Under the pieces are notes generated by a model. The model saw nothing but the letters and a program-made list of their open reading frames with translations. It had not been told where the DNA came from and ran no database searches. A stretch of DNA of 64,000 bases from Lachnospiraceae bacterium (GTDB lineage: Bacteria > Bacillota > Clostridia > Lachnospirales > Lachnospiraceae): contig QXWO01000002.1 in the NCBI GenBank assembly GCA_009911035.1, forward strand, positions 1 to 64,000. Direction: 5' to 3'. Each line of letters starts with the position of its first letter. Positions within the stretch are counted from its first letter, which is position 1. Of the stretch, positions 18,233 to 27,522 are shown piece by piece. The position numbers and the translations under genes were made by a program.

Positions 18233-19024
18233 TTATCCCTGGAAAACTTCCGCAAAGCAGCCTGCTTTGGCCACGGGGACTCCTTTTTCCAGCAGATGAT
18301 GGACATCCCCCATTGCCTGTACCCTGAAATACGCTTCGTTGCTCCAGCGTTCTTCGCTTGTAAGAATCGTCAGGGACGTGGTGGGGAGGAAAAACCCGTG
18401 AACCAAAAGCTGGAATGGAATATTCAGCAAGTGGGAAACCGCCAGACAGGTGATTCCCAGATGGCAGAAAATGACGATAACAGGCTCTTTGGACGCAGTA
18501 TTTTCCGTTTCGTTTTTCGCAGCTTTCTTATCCCCCGGCTCAATAGTCCTTACTATAAAGCGTTCTTTGGCGTCCGGCATCCGGTAAAAGCATCCCTCTC
18601 GCACATAACCATAGGAGGCCAGCAGGGAGTCGAGCTTTTCACATACATTCTGATAGGCGGCAGGAATCTGGGGATTTGCCTGCATGACCTCTGCCTCCAC
18701 CCAGCGGTCCATATCCTTCATAAGGGGGTCGCCGCTCCAGAAAGAGGGCACGAAATCCCAGGGCACACCATGCCTTCCTGTAACCGGGTCGTCAATAAAA
18801 TAGGCAAATTCCTGCATCCAATCCAAAGTCTTGGCAGTGCGGTTCATTTTATCAAGGGTACAGGAGGCAGTGGCTTTGGCACGTCCAAGAGGAGAACAGT
18901 AAAAATCCGTTACATCCCATTTACAGATTCGTTCAGCCAGCGCCCGGGCTTCGCGCCATCCCTTTTCCGTTAAAGTGTCATTTGCATAATCAGGTTCGCC
19001 GTGACGGACAAATATAATTTTCAT
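18233..19024 (-). CDS. Histidine phosphatase family protein
   Basis: 263 aa member of the phosphoglycerate-mutase-like phosphatases. The phospho-accepting His is in the N-terminal FVRHGEP motif. The second conserved region (FCHLGITCLAVSHLL, ~190-205) supplies the other active-site His. The Arg of SPLGRAKATA is also conserved. The substrate is unknown. It is a lone reverse-strand gene between two forward operons; its start has an AGGAAGGA site. A 248-aa frame on the opposite strand is a shadow of this gene. Confidence 0.85.
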   Translation of the reverse strand: MKIIFVRHGEPDYANDTLTEKGWREARALAERICKWDVTDFYCSPLGRAKATASCTLDKMNRTAKTLDWMQEFAYFIDDPVTGRHGVPWDFVPSFWSGDPLMKDMDRWVEAEVMQANPQIPAAYQNVCEKLDSLLASYGYVREGCFYRMPDAKERFIVRTIEPGDKKAAKNETENTASKEPVIVIFCHLGITCLAVSHLLNIPFQLLVHGFFLPTTSLTILTSEERWSNEAYFRVQAMGDVHHLLEKGVPVAKAGCFAEVFQG

Positions 19025-19148
19025 GATCCTTCCTTTCCTGAAGCGTGTTTTTGCATAATTTATTTTAGCCGCATTTTTATATCTTACCGGTTACGCAGTG
19101 GACAGTAACCATATTCATAAGTCTAACATAAAAGAATAGATTTGTCGC

Positions 19149-19177
19149 TTGAAACGTATGTTCGCATGTGGTAAAAT
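19149..19177 (+). promoter_or_regulatory. Promoter placed for a leaderless transcript
   Basis: TTGAAA (19149-19154), 17-bp spacer, TAAAAT (19172-19177) with an extended -10 (TGG just before). Only six bases separate the -10 from the ATG at 19184, and no ribosome-binding site is present, so the transcript would begin at or next to the start codon. Confidence 0.65.
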
Positions 19178-19183
19178 GTTATT

Positions 19184-19558
19184 ATGGAAAAGCTGAAAAA
19201 AGACATCATACTTCTTTTGGGAATCATACTTGCCGCTTTTTTATTATGGCTGATTCCTTATTTACTGAATAAAGATGCATCCGCCATGGTGACGGTGTAT
19301 CAGAATGGACATGAGATAGGAAAGTATCCTCTCGGTAAAGAACAGACTATCTCTATTCCTTATGGAGAAGACGGTTACAATTTACTGTTTATCAGCGGCG
19401 GGGAAGCTTCCATATCGGATGCAGACTGTCCCGACGGCCTTTGCGTCAGACAGAGGGCGGTTGACCGGAACGGGGAGAGCATTATCTGTCTTCCCCACAA
19501 GCTGGTGATACAGATAACAGCAGGAAAGGAGAGGGAACTGGATGCATTCATCTACTGA
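19184..19558 (+). CDS. NusG domain II-containing protein
   Basis: 124 aa membrane-anchored extracytoplasmic protein. One N-terminal helix (~8-27) is followed by a NusG_II domain (~33-124) with conserved DADCPDGLCVRQ and ICLPHKLVI. Family members commonly sit beside the Gx-transporter gene found immediately downstream here. The role is not established, though links to quinone or isoprenoid and extracellular redox functions have been suggested from context. There is no ribosome-binding site before the ATG; it probably uses a leaderless mRNA. It overlaps the next gene by 17 nt. Confidence 0.82.
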   Translation: MEKLKKDIILLLGIILAAFLLWLIPYLLNKDASAMVTVYQNGHEIGKYPLGKEQTISIPYGEDGYNLLFISGGEASISDADCPDGLCVRQRAVDRNGESIICLPHKLVIQITAGKERELDAFIY

Positions 19559-20141
19559 AGATAACCTCCCAAAGCCACAAAAGGAGACAGGAAAGCAGGA
19601 TGACAGCCCCTTTGACAATAGCCCGGACAGTTCCGGACAGCCCGGTACCGGGCGGACTGCATATATGGGACTTTTACTTGCCCTTGCCCTTATTTTGTCT
19701 TATGTGGAGACACTGATTCCATTCCAATTCGGTGTTCCGGGGATCAAGCTTGGACTGGCCAATCTGGCTGTCGTGCTTAGTCTGTATCTGTTCGACTGGA
19801 AAAGAGCATTTTTTCTCACTACCATAAAGGCCTTTCTCAGCGGCCTTTTGTTTGGGAATCTGTTTATGATCGCCTATTCCCTTGCAGGGGCCTGGCTTAG
19901 TGTACTTTTCATGATACTTCTAAAAAAAAGCCGCTGGTTCCATGTTCCGGTAGTAAGCGCAGCAGGCGGCGTGATGCATAATCTGGGACAGCTTTTGGTG
20001 GCGGCGCTGGTGGTGGAAACCTACGGGGTGCTTTATTACATGCCCATACTTATGGCGGCAGGACTGATAACCGGTCTTGTCATAGGGATTGCCGCCTTAC
20101 TGACCCTGCCTTATATAGAAAATGTTCTGAACCATGTATGA
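19542..20141 (+). CDS. Gx transporter family membrane protein (HepS-I-like)
   Basis: 199 aa integral membrane protein of the family annotated as heptaprenyl diphosphate synthase component I or Gx transporter. A polar, Pro/Ser-rich N-terminal tail (~1-40) precedes about five helices. Conserved features include FGVPGIKLGLANL and the GGVMHNLGQL loop. It was proposed to act with an isoprenyl-diphosphate synthase, but a small-molecule transport role is also likely. The start overlaps the NusG-II gene and has an AGGAGAGGG site, so the two are one operon. Confidence 0.82.
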   Translation: MHSSTEDNLPKPQKETGKQDDSPFDNSPDSSGQPGTGRTAYMGLLLALALILSYVETLIPFQFGVPGIKLGLANLAVVLSLYLFDWKRAFFLTTIKAFLSGLLFGNLFMIAYSLAGAWLSVLFMILLKKSRWFHVPVVSAAGGVMHNLGQLLVAALVVETYGVLYYMPILMAAGLITGLVIGIAALLTLPYIENVLNHV

Positions 20142-20156
20142 AAGGAAATTCCGTAA

Positions 20157-20762
20157 ATGATTGGTTTTGTTAAAGGGAAAATTGACGATATTACAGAAGA
20201 AAATGTGGTGGTAGACACCGGAAGCATTGGTTATAATGTAAAGATCTCCCCGGGAACGGCGGCGCTTCTTCCGGGCATGGGGGATGAGGTAAAACTTTAT
20301 ACCTATACATGTGTCAGGGAAGATATGTTCAGTCTCTATGGTTTTTTGACCAGAGACGAGCTGGAGATATTTAAGAAGCTGATCACTGTAAACGGCATCG
20401 GCCCTAAAGGAGGGCTTGCGATTTTGTCGGTGATGTGTGCAGACGAACTGCGCTTTGCCATTCTCTCTGGGGACGGGGCCGCCATTGCCAAGGCACCGGG
20501 CATCGGTAAAAAGACGGCGGAGAGGGTCATACTGGATTTAAAAGATAAGATTTCACTGGAAGATACGCTGGTGCACAAAGAAATCCAGATAAATGATATA
20601 AGAGCTCCCCAAGGCAGCCACGCCCAGAATGAGGCGGTGGAAGCCCTGACTGCACTGGGATATCCGTCCTCCGAAGCACTCCGCGCAGTCAGAGATGTCC
20701 AGATATCGGAGGATATGAGCGTGGAAACCATCTTAAAGCTGGCCCTTAAGAACATGTTTTAA
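20157..20762 (+). CDS. ruvA: Holliday junction branch migration protein RuvA
   Basis: 201 aa DNA-binding subunit that tetramerises on Holliday junctions and loads RuvB. The N-terminal OB fold, the two helix-hairpin-helix motifs (VNGIGPKGGLAIL and APGIGKKTAERVILDL) and the C-terminal RuvB-contacting domain (~155-201) are all present. The ATG follows AAAGGAAAT. ruvB follows after 153 nt; that gap contains only short unsupported reading frames. Confidence 0.96.
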   Translation: MIGFVKGKIDDITEENVVVDTGSIGYNVKISPGTAALLPGMGDEVKLYTYTCVREDMFSLYGFLTRDELEIFKKLITVNGIGPKGGLAILSVMCADELRFAILSGDGAAIAKAPGIGKKTAERVILDLKDKISLEDTLVHKEIQINDIRAPQGSHAQNEAVEALTALGYPSSEALRAVRDVQISEDMSVETILKLALKNMF

Positions 20763-20915
20763 CGGATTGGATGGGCTTCTTAAGCATTTGACGGACAAAA
20801 AGGCTTTAGAACACAGGATCATGGAGGAGATTCTTAAGAATATACGGTTATCATGCGGTCTAAGAAAGATACGCCGGAGGATGTTGATAGAATTGTTGTG
20901 CAGGGAGCATAAATA

Positions 20916-21914
20916 ATGGCAAAGAGAATGATAGAAACCAATTTACAGGAGGAAGACGTACGGATCGAAGGTTCCCTGCGCCCCCAGAAATTGGATGACT
21001 ATATTGGTCAATCAAAAATCAAGGATAGTCTGAAAATATATATTGAGGCGGCGAAACAGCGACAGGACTCGCTGGATCATGTGCTTTTTTACGGACCTCC
21101 GGGTCTTGGAAAAACCACATTGGCAGGGATTATTGCCAATGAAATGGGGGTAAACATGAAAGTCACCAGCGGCCCGGCTATTGAAAAACCGGGAGAGATG
21201 GCAGCAATCCTTAACAATTTACAGGAAGGTGATCTGCTGTTTGTGGACGAGATTCACAGGCTGAACCGTCAGGTGGAGGAAGTACTTTACCCGGCCATGG
21301 AAGATTTTGCCATAGACATTATGATTGGAAAGGGTTCCACCGCAAGGTCGATCCGGCTGGAGCTTCCTCATTTTACTTTAGTGGGGGCAACCACCCGGGC
21401 GGGGCTTTTAACGGCGCCTTTAAGAGACCGGTTCGGGATCATCCACAGGCTGGAATTTTATACCGTTGAGGAGCTTCAAATGATTGTCATGCACTCCGCA
21501 AGAATTTTGAATGCGCCCGTGGAACCTTCCGGCGCAATGGAAATGGCAAGACGCAGCCGGGGGACCCCAAGGCTTGCCAATAGAATTTTAAAGAGGGTAA
21601 GGGACTATGCCCAGGTGAAATCGGACGGCGTCATTACCCAGCATGTGGCAATGACGGCGCTGGATTTGATGGATGTGGATAAAATGGGGCTGGATCATAT
21701 TGACAGAAATATCCTGTTATCCATGATTCAGAAATTTGCCGGAGGTCCGGTGGGACTGGACACACTGGCGGCGGCGATCGGGGAGGATCCGGGAACCATT
21801 GAGGATGTTTATGAACCCTATCTTTTGAAGAACGGCTTTATTAACCGGACTCCCCGGGGAAGGGTGGCAACAGATTTGGCATATCATCATTTAGGACTTG
21901 AAATTCCTGTATAA
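20916..21914 (+). CDS. ruvB: Holliday junction branch migration helicase RuvB
   Basis: 332 aa AAA+ motor that drives branch migration with RuvA. Walker A is [11 protein letters not shown], Walker B is FVDEIHRL, sensor 1 is GATTRAG and the arginine-rich segment is [11 protein letters not shown]. The C-terminal winged helix (~255-332) ends with the conserved RTPRGRVAT. The ATG follows CAGGGAG. Length is normal. The 3' end of the coding region carries the -35 of the zapA promoter. Confidence 0.97.
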   Translation: MAKRMIETNLQEEDVRIEGSLRPQKLDDYIGQSKIKDSLKIYIEAAKQRQDSLDHVLFYGPPGLGKTTLAGIIANEMGVNMKVTSGPAIEKPGEMAAILNNLQEGDLLFVDEIHRLNRQVEEVLYPAMEDFAIDIMIGKGSTARSIRLELPHFTLVGATTRAGLLTAPLRDRFGIIHRLEFYTVEELQMIVMHSARILNAPVEPSGAMEMARRSRGTPRLANRILKRVRDYAQVKSDGVITQHVAMTALDLMDVDKMGLDHIDRNILLSMIQKFAGGPVGLDTLAAAIGEDPGTIEDVYEPYLLKNGFINRTPRGRVATDLAYHHLGLEIPV

Positions 21915-21926
21915 TCCGATTATAAT
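21898..21926 (+). promoter_or_regulatory. Sigma-A promoter for zapA
   Basis: TTGAAA (21898-21903), 17-bp spacer, TATAAT (21921-21926); the -35 is inside the ruvB coding end. Predicted leader is about 54 nt. Confidence 0.72.
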
Positions 21927-21986
21927 ATATATTGTATATACGTTCTAGGATAAACTATATATTTTGTGTATAGAGGGGTGAGCCTG

Positions 21987-22385
21987 ATGTCGGTTAAAAC
22001 GGATACAGAAGTAATCATTGGCGGTAAAGTGTTTACGCTGAGCGGATATGAAAGTGAAGAGTATTTACAGAAGGTGGCCTCCTATATCAACAATAAAATG
22101 GCAGAATATGGCAAGGTGGATTCTTTCAGGAGACAGCCGCTGGATACCCAGAGCGTTCTGCTTCAGCTTAATATTGCAGATGATTATTTTAAGGCAAAGA
22201 AACAGATCGATCTTTTAGAGGAAGACATTGCAGGCAAGGAGAAGGAGCTTTATAACTTAAAGCATGAACTGATTGCCTCCCAGATCAAACTTGAAAATAC
22301 GGAAAAAAATCTGAAGTCCCTCCAGAATGAACTGAATGAAAACGCTAAGAAGATTATCAGGCTTGAAACACAATTAAAAAAGTAG
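21987..22385 (+). CDS. zapA: Cell division protein ZapA
   Basis: 132 aa FtsZ-ring stabiliser. The N-terminal ZapA domain (residues ~1-65) has the pattern VIIGGKVFTLSGYESEEYLQKVA. The rest is a long coiled coil (~75-132, many Lys/Glu/Leu heptads) expected to mediate dimerisation. The start is the ATG at 21987 after GAGGGGTGA; the frame extends upstream by 7 residues without support. A terminator directly follows and runs up to the next gene. Confidence 0.88.
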   Translation: MSVKTDTEVIIGGKVFTLSGYESEEYLQKVASYINNKMAEYGKVDSFRRQPLDTQSVLLQLNIADDYFKAKKQIDLLEEDIAGKEKELYNLKHELIASQIKLENTEKNLKSLQNELNENAKKIIRLETQLKK

Positions 22386-22386
22386 T

Positions 22387-22415
22387 AAAAGCTGTCTTTT
22401 AAAGGCAGCTTTTTG
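22387..22415 (+). terminator. Terminator between zapA and the U32 peptidase gene
   Basis: Stem AAAGCTGTC (22388-22396) with GGCAGCTTT (22404-22412), seven-base loop, then T residues. It ends about 16 nt before the next start codon, so downstream expression would depend on read-through. Confidence 0.75.
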
Positions 22416-22430
22416 TACGAAAGGGCAGGT

Positions 22431-24677
22431 ATGGGAAATGTAGAACTGCTCTCCCCGGCAGGCAGCTTTGATGCCTTAAAGGGAGCCTTTAAAGCAGGCG
22501 CAGATGCTGTTTATTTGGGCGGGACATTGTACAGCGCCCGGGCATATGCAGACAATTTCACACAGGAAGAGATTTGTGCAGGAATTCATCTTGCCCATGT
22601 CTTTGGCAGGAAAGTTTACCTTACGGTGAATACCCTTGTCAAAGAGAGGGAACTTGACGGCCTGTATCATTTTTTGCTGCCCTTTTATGAGGAAGGGCTG
22701 GATGGGGTCATTGTCCAGGACATGGGGGCGCTGGCCTTTATCCGGGAGCATTTTCCGGGGCTTCCCCTTCATGCAAGCACCCAGATGACTATTACAGGTA
22801 GTAACGGGGCAGCCCTTGCCGTAAGGGAAGGGATTTCAAGAATCGTTCCTGCAAGAGAACTGTCCCTTGCAGAAATACAGAGGATAAAAGAAAATCTGGA
22901 TGTGGAAATAGAAGCCTTTATCCACGGCGCCATGTGTTACTGCTATTCAGGCCAGTGTCTGTTAAGCAGTCTTCTTGGAGGGCGCAGCGGCAACCGTGGA
23001 AGGTGTGCCCAGCCCTGCCGTCTTCCCTACGGGACAGACACAGAGAAGGAGGGCGGTTACCTTCTTAGCATGAAGGACATGTGTACCCTTAAGGATATCC
23101 CTAAACTGATTGAAGCAGGGATAGATTCCTTTAAAATTGAGGGGCGGATGAAGAAGCCCGCCTATGCGGCAGGGGTGACAGCCGTTTACCGGAAATACAT
23201 TGACCTCTATTATGAAGGTAAAGGAAATTATGAGGTTGATAAAAAGGATATGGACACATTAAAGTCCCTTTATATCCGCAGCGGAATTTCGGAAGGATAT
23301 TATTTCAGGCACAATGGAAAGGAGATGATAAGCATTTCCTCCCCGGCCTATTCTGGCGCCGATGATTATCTTCTAAGTTCCATTGAACAGAAATATATCA
23401 TCCCTAATATGCGCCATAAGGTCAGGGCATGGGTGCAGCTTAAAGCGGGGGAGGCCGCAAGGCTTACTTTGGAGTGTGGCCCGGTTTCAGTCACGGAAAC
23501 CGGGGATGAGGTGCAGAAAGCCTTAAAGCAGCCCCTTACAGAGGAAAAAGTCAGGGAGCAGATCAGCAGAAGCGGAAACAGCCTTTTGGAGACGGTACAG
23601 GTAAAGGTGGAAATGGACGGCCCTGTTTTTATGCCTGTTAAGGCGCTGAATGAACTGCGCAGAAAAGCAGGAGCAGCCATGGAAAAAGAGCTGGTACGCC
23701 GCAGCGGCCTGCTGCATGGGGAAAGATACGCCCGGCCGCCGGAACCCGGCATTCCTGACCGGGCAAAGAGAAGGGCTCACACGGACCGGACGGCTCCCGG
23801 ACGGATTACTTCTCACTTCCATGTGTCAGTGCAGACAAAAGAGCAGTTAAAGGCCGCACTGGAAGTGTCAGATGCGGCAGAAGGCACAATTAGGCGGATT
23901 TATCTGGCCTATCATCTTCTTTCCGAAGATATCCTGGAAGCTTTGAAAAACTACAGCAGGCAGCCGTATCCGTCAGAAGGGCCTGGGGGAAAAGGAAATG
24001 CGGCCTGTCTCAAAGCAGAATTGTATATAGCCGCGCCGTATATTGTGCGGGAAAAAGATTGCATTTATCTGGAGGAGATTTCCAGGGCGCTTTCTTCGGG
24101 CCTGTTTGCAGGGGTTCTGGTAAGGAATCTGGAGAGCCTTTGGTTTTTCAGGGAGAAAAAGATGCAGGAAAATATTGTCCTTGACGCAAATTTGTATGTA
24201 TGGAACAGGAAGGCAGTCTCATTTTTCCACAAATACGCAGGGGAATTTTATCTTCCTCTGGAATGTAACAGCCATGAGTGGAAAGAAATAGACAGGGCTG
24301 CCTGCAAGGCGGGTTTTCCGGCTTCCATGATAGTTTATGGGAGAATGCCTGTGATGGTAAGTGCAAACTGTCTGAAAAAAACAGCAGGCAGGTGTGAAAA
24401 GAGGCCGGAAGTGGTTATGCTAAAAGACAGATACGGAAAACAGTTTCCCGTTGCCCCGGACTGCCGATGCTGTTACAATGTGACTTACAACAGCGTGCCT
24501 TTGTCCCTCCATAAACAGTTTCCCGGCTCCGGCGGAAATTTCCGGCTGGATTTTACCGTAGAAGATAAGGCGCAGACACATAAAGTGCTGGATTATTTTA
24601 TGGAAATATCCGCACAATACAGGGAGCCTTTTTATAAAGAGTATACCACGGGACATTATAAAAGAGGAGTTGAATAG
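22431..24677 (+). CDS. U32 family peptidase / RlhA-like protein
   Basis: 748 aa member of peptidase family U32. The N-terminal barrel contains LLSPAGSFDALKGAFKAGADAVYLGG and the U32 signature around residues ~165-200 (EAFIHGAMCYCYSGQC, followed by RGRCAQPCR). Several conserved Cys could bind an iron-sulphur cluster. The long C-terminal half, including a second Cys cluster (DCRCCYN), matches the large YhbU/YdcP-type members. Related proteins act in tRNA or rRNA hydroxylation (TrhP, RlhA), so RNA modification is as likely as proteolysis. The ATG at 22431 follows AGGGCAGG; a TTG at 22413 lies in the terminator and is rejected. Confidence 0.85.
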   Translation: MGNVELLSPAGSFDALKGAFKAGADAVYLGGTLYSARAYADNFTQEEICAGIHLAHVFGRKVYLTVNTLVKERELDGLYHFLLPFYEEGLDGVIVQDMGALAFIREHFPGLPLHASTQMTITGSNGAALAVREGISRIVPARELSLAEIQRIKENLDVEIEAFIHGAMCYCYSGQCLLSSLLGGRSGNRGRCAQPCRLPYGTDTEKEGGYLLSMKDMCTLKDIPKLIEAGIDSFKIEGRMKKPAYAAGVTAVYRKYIDLYYEGKGNYEVDKKDMDTLKSLYIRSGISEGYYFRHNGKEMISISSPAYSGADDYLLSSIEQKYIIPNMRHKVRAWVQLKAGEAARLTLECGPVSVTETGDEVQKALKQPLTEEKVREQISRSGNSLLETVQVKVEMDGPVFMPVKALNELRRKAGAAMEKELVRRSGLLHGERYARPPEPGIPDRAKRRAHTDRTAPGRITSHFHVSVQTKEQLKAALEVSDAAEGTIRRIYLAYHLLSEDILEALKNYSRQPYPSEGPGGKGNAACLKAELYIAAPYIVREKDCIYLEEISRALSSGLFAGVLVRNLESLWFFREKKMQENIVLDANLYVWNRKAVSFFHKYAGEFYLPLECNSHEWKEIDRAACKAGFPASMIVYGRMPVMVSANCLKKTAGRCEKRPEVVMLKDRYGKQFPVAPDCRCCYNVTYNSVPLSLHKQFPGSGGNFRLDFTVEDKAQTHKVLDYFMEISAQYREPFYKEYTTGHYKRGVE

Positions 24678-26108
24678 ATGGAGTTATATGTCAGCGAATT
24701 TTCCAGATATGTGATAGCTTTGCTGATAATTTTATATACTTATGAGTGCTTTGCGGTATTCCGGTATGAGACGGAGGCGGAAAGAAGCGGTATTTATTTG
24801 AGACAGAATCTTCTCATGTTTGCCCTGCACTTTAGCTGTTTTCTGGTTATCTGTTTTGAGACAGGGGATATCACTTACCTGTTCTTTTATGCCTTTCAGC
24901 AGATTATTCTTTATGCAGTGGTGGCCCTGTACCGGATGATATATCCCCAGGGGAATCGGCTGCTGGTCAATAATATGTGCACCCTTTTAAGCATCAGCTT
25001 TGTTATCCTGACACGGCTTGATTTTTCAAAGGCAATCCGGCAGTTTATCATTGTTATGGGTTCTCTGGCAGTGGCGCTGATCATACCTTTTTTTGTCCAT
25101 AAATTTAAATTTTTAAAAAATCTGAAATGGCTGTATGCTTTAGTGGGTATAGCGGCGCTGTCGGCGGTAATGATTCTGGGACAGACCACTTACGGAAGCA
25201 AACTTTCTTTTTCCATTGCCGGGATCACATTCCAGCCATCGGAGTTTGTCAAAATCCTTTTTGTCTTTTTCGTTGCCAGCGCCCTTTACCAGTCCTCCGG
25301 CTTTTTTGAGGTCTTTTCAACGGCAGTGGTTGCAGCGGCCCATGTGATCGTGCTTGTGATATCCCGGGATCTGGGAAGCGCCCTTATCTTTTTTGTGGTG
25401 TATGTGCTGATGGTGTTTGTGGCGTCAAAGAATGTTCTGTACCTGCTGGCCGGGGCCGCGGGTGGGACCGGGGCCGCCTATATTGCATGGCAGGTTTTTA
25501 CCCATGTGCAGGTGCGGGTACAGGCGTGGAAAGACCCCTGGAGCGTGATTGACGCAGAGGGCTTCCAGATCACCCAGTCACTGTTTGCCATTTCCAGCGG
25601 AGGCGGGTTTGGGCTGGGGCTTTTTAAAGGGACGCCGGGATCCATTCCTTTGGTCACCACTGACTTTATTTTTTCCGCAATTGCGGAAGAACTTGGCATT
25701 ATTTTCGTCATTGGCCTGATCCTTATATGTGTCAGCAGTTTTATTATGTTTATGCGGATCGCTGACCGGCTTACCGACAAATTTTACCAGTTAACCGCTT
25801 TTGGACTGGGAGTTACCTATATATTTCAGGTGTTCCTTACCATCGGCGGGGGGACGAAATTTATTCCCCTTACGGGTGTTACCCTTCCCCTTATCAGTTA
25901 TGGGGGCAGTTCGGTGTTGACTACTCTGGTCATGTTTGCCGTGGGGGAGGGCCTGTGCATGATAGGGCAGGAAGAAGAACGGCAGCGAAGAGAGCTGGCC
26001 CGCCGCAGGAAAAGGAAGCGGGCAGCCGTAAGATATATACCCCAGGCCGGCAGGGATGAGGTTTTGGAAGAATCAGCAGGAGAGGAAATTGAAGACGAAG
26101 ACCAGTAA
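24678..26108 (+). CDS. FtsW/RodA/SpoVE family peptidoglycan polymerase
   Basis: 476 aa SEDS glycosyltransferase that polymerises lipid II. The core (~130-455) has the catalytic-site Asp in SRDLGSALIFF, the large extracellular loop with QSLFAISSGGGFGLGLF, and the C-terminal PLISYGGSS motif. An extra ~130-residue N-terminal region with about four helices makes it longer than typical FtsW/RodA. A Lys/Arg-rich cytosolic tail ends the protein. It overlaps the downstream PBP gene, the usual SEDS-PBP pairing. It starts right after the U32 stop, with GAGGAG inside that gene. Which process it serves (elongation, division or sporulation) is undecided. Confidence 0.88.
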   Translation: MELYVSEFSRYVIALLIILYTYECFAVFRYETEAERSGIYLRQNLLMFALHFSCFLVICFETGDITYLFFYAFQQIILYAVVALYRMIYPQGNRLLVNNMCTLLSISFVILTRLDFSKAIRQFIIVMGSLAVALIIPFFVHKFKFLKNLKWLYALVGIAALSAVMILGQTTYGSKLSFSIAGITFQPSEFVKILFVFFVASALYQSSGFFEVFSTAVVAAAHVIVLVISRDLGSALIFFVVYVLMVFVASKNVLYLLAGAAGGTGAAYIAWQVFTHVQVRVQAWKDPWSVIDAEGFQITQSLFAISSGGGFGLGLFKGTPGSIPLVTTDFIFSAIAEELGIIFVIGLILICVSSFIMFMRIADRLTDKFYQLTAFGLGVTYIFQVFLTIGGGTKFIPLTGVTLPLISYGGSSVLTTLVMFAVGEGLCMIGQEEERQRRELARRRKRKRAAVRYIPQAGRDEVLEESAGEEIEDEDQ

Positions 26109-27522
26109 AAAGAAAGTTAAAAAGAAAAACAGGGAAATCATGATCGTTACCTGGGTATTTACACTCCTTTTTATCGGGATGGCAGGGTACATTACCTATT
26201 ATTCTGCCACCCACAAGCAGGAGCTGATCAATAACAGCTATAACGGCAGACAGCAGATCCTGATTGCCCAGAACACAAGGGGAAGGATTTTTTCCGCAGA
26301 GGGAGAGGTGCTGGCCCGAACCACTACAGACAGTGAGGGGAAGGAAAAACGGGAATATCCTTATCAGAACCTGTTTTCCCATGTAGTGGGATATGCCTCA
26401 AACGGAAGGATGGGGGTGGAAGCCCAGGCCAACTATTATCTGATCAATACAAGCGCTTCCCTTTCCCAGAAGGCGGCGCTGGACTTAAACGGGGAAAAAT
26501 ATCCCGGAGACGATGTGTACACCACCTTGCGTGTCGATCTCCAGCAGGTTGCTTCCACGGCATTAGGGGTTTATCAGGGGGCGGTCATAGTGACAGAGCC
26601 GGGGACCGGGAAGGTTCTCGCCATGGTGAGTAAACCGGACTTCGACCCGGAACAGATTTCCGATATCTGGGATGAACTGGTTGCGGACGAGGACAGCAGC
26701 ATTTTGTTAAACCGTGTTACCCAGGGGCTTTATCCCCCCGGTTCCACCTTTAAAATCATAACGGCGCTGGAATATATCAGGGAAAATCCCGATATATTCC
26801 AGAATTACAGCTATAACTGCAGTGGTTCCATTGCGAAAGGTCCTGACCGGATCCAGTGTTATCATGGGACCGTCCATGGAACCGTGGACTTTAAGCGGTC
26901 TTTTGCCAAGTCCTGCAACACTTCCTTTGCAAATATCGGACTTTCACTGGATAAGTCTGCTTTTGGGGATACTTTGGAACAGCTCCTGTTTGGACAGGAT
27001 TTAACGACAGCTTTCAATACCAATGTCAGCCGCATAGATGTCAGGGAAGATATCCCTGACGGTGATATGATGCAGATTTCCATCGGACAGGGCACCACAT
27101 CCATTACCCCGCTTTTGCTGAATATGATCACCTGCGCCATTGCCAATGAAGGCAATCTGATGACGCCTTATGTGGTGGACTATGTAGCCGGCAGCGCGGG
27201 AAATACGGTTAAAACGTTCAGCCCTTCCTCTTACGGACGGCTCATGAGCCAGGAGGAAGCAGCGACATTAAAGGGACTTATGACGGATGTGGTGGAGGAG
27301 GGGACTGCTTCCCGGTTAAAGGGACTTTCCTACACAGCGGCAGGAAAAACCGGGTCGGCAGAGTACGGAACGGTAAAAGGCGACAGCCACGCATGGTTCA
27401 CCGGATTTGCCCCTGCGGATGACCCGCAGATATGCGTTACGATCATCATTGAAGGAGCAGGGGCAGGGGGTGACTATGCAGTGCCTATCGCCAAAAGAAT
27501 ATTTGATGCGTATTTTCAATAA
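26089..27522 (+). CDS. Penicillin-binding transpeptidase (class B, PbpA-like)
   Basis: 477 aa monofunctional transpeptidase that cross-links peptidoglycan made by the SEDS partner. A very basic N-terminus and one membrane helix (~20-40) precede a small N-terminal domain, then the transpeptidase domain. The catalytic motifs are SxxK in PPGSTFKII, SxN in SCNTSF and KTG in GKTGSAEYG. There are no PASTA repeats and no large dimerisation domain, as in actinobacterial PbpA. The start used is TTG at 26089 behind AGGAGAGG; an ATG at 26056 would add 11 residues but has a weak site. Either way it overlaps the SEDS gene. Confidence 0.88.
   Translation: MKTKTSKKKVKKKNREIMIVTWVFTLLFIGMAGYITYYSATHKQELINNSYNGRQQILIAQNTRGRIFSAEGEVLARTTTDSEGKEKREYPYQNLFSHVVGYASNGRMGVEAQANYYLINTSASLSQKAALDLNGEKYPGDDVYTTLRVDLQQVASTALGVYQGAVIVTEPGTGKVLAMVSKPDFDPEQISDIWDELVADEDSSILLNRVTQGLYPPGSTFKIITALEYIRENPDIFQNYSYNCSGSIAKGPDRIQCYHGTVHGTVDFKRSFAKSCNTSFANIGLSLDKSAFGDTLEQLLFGQDLTTAFNTNVSRIDVREDIPDGDMMQISIGQGTTSITPLLLNMITCAIANEGNLMTPYVVDYVAGSAGNTVKTFSPSSYGRLMSQEEAATLKGLMTDVVEEGTASRLKGLSYTAAGKTGSAEYGTVKGDSHAWFTGFAPADDPQICVTIIIEGAGAGGDYAVPIAKRIFDAYFQ

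Noticed and set aside
18227-18973. 248-aa forward reading frame
   Set aside because: It is the antisense shadow of the histidine phosphatase gene, which has the family motifs and a ribosome-binding site.
20763-20915. Small gene in the ruvA-ruvB gap (31-codon frame from about 20821)
   Set aside because: No ribosome-binding site and no protein-like features; kept as unexplained spacer.
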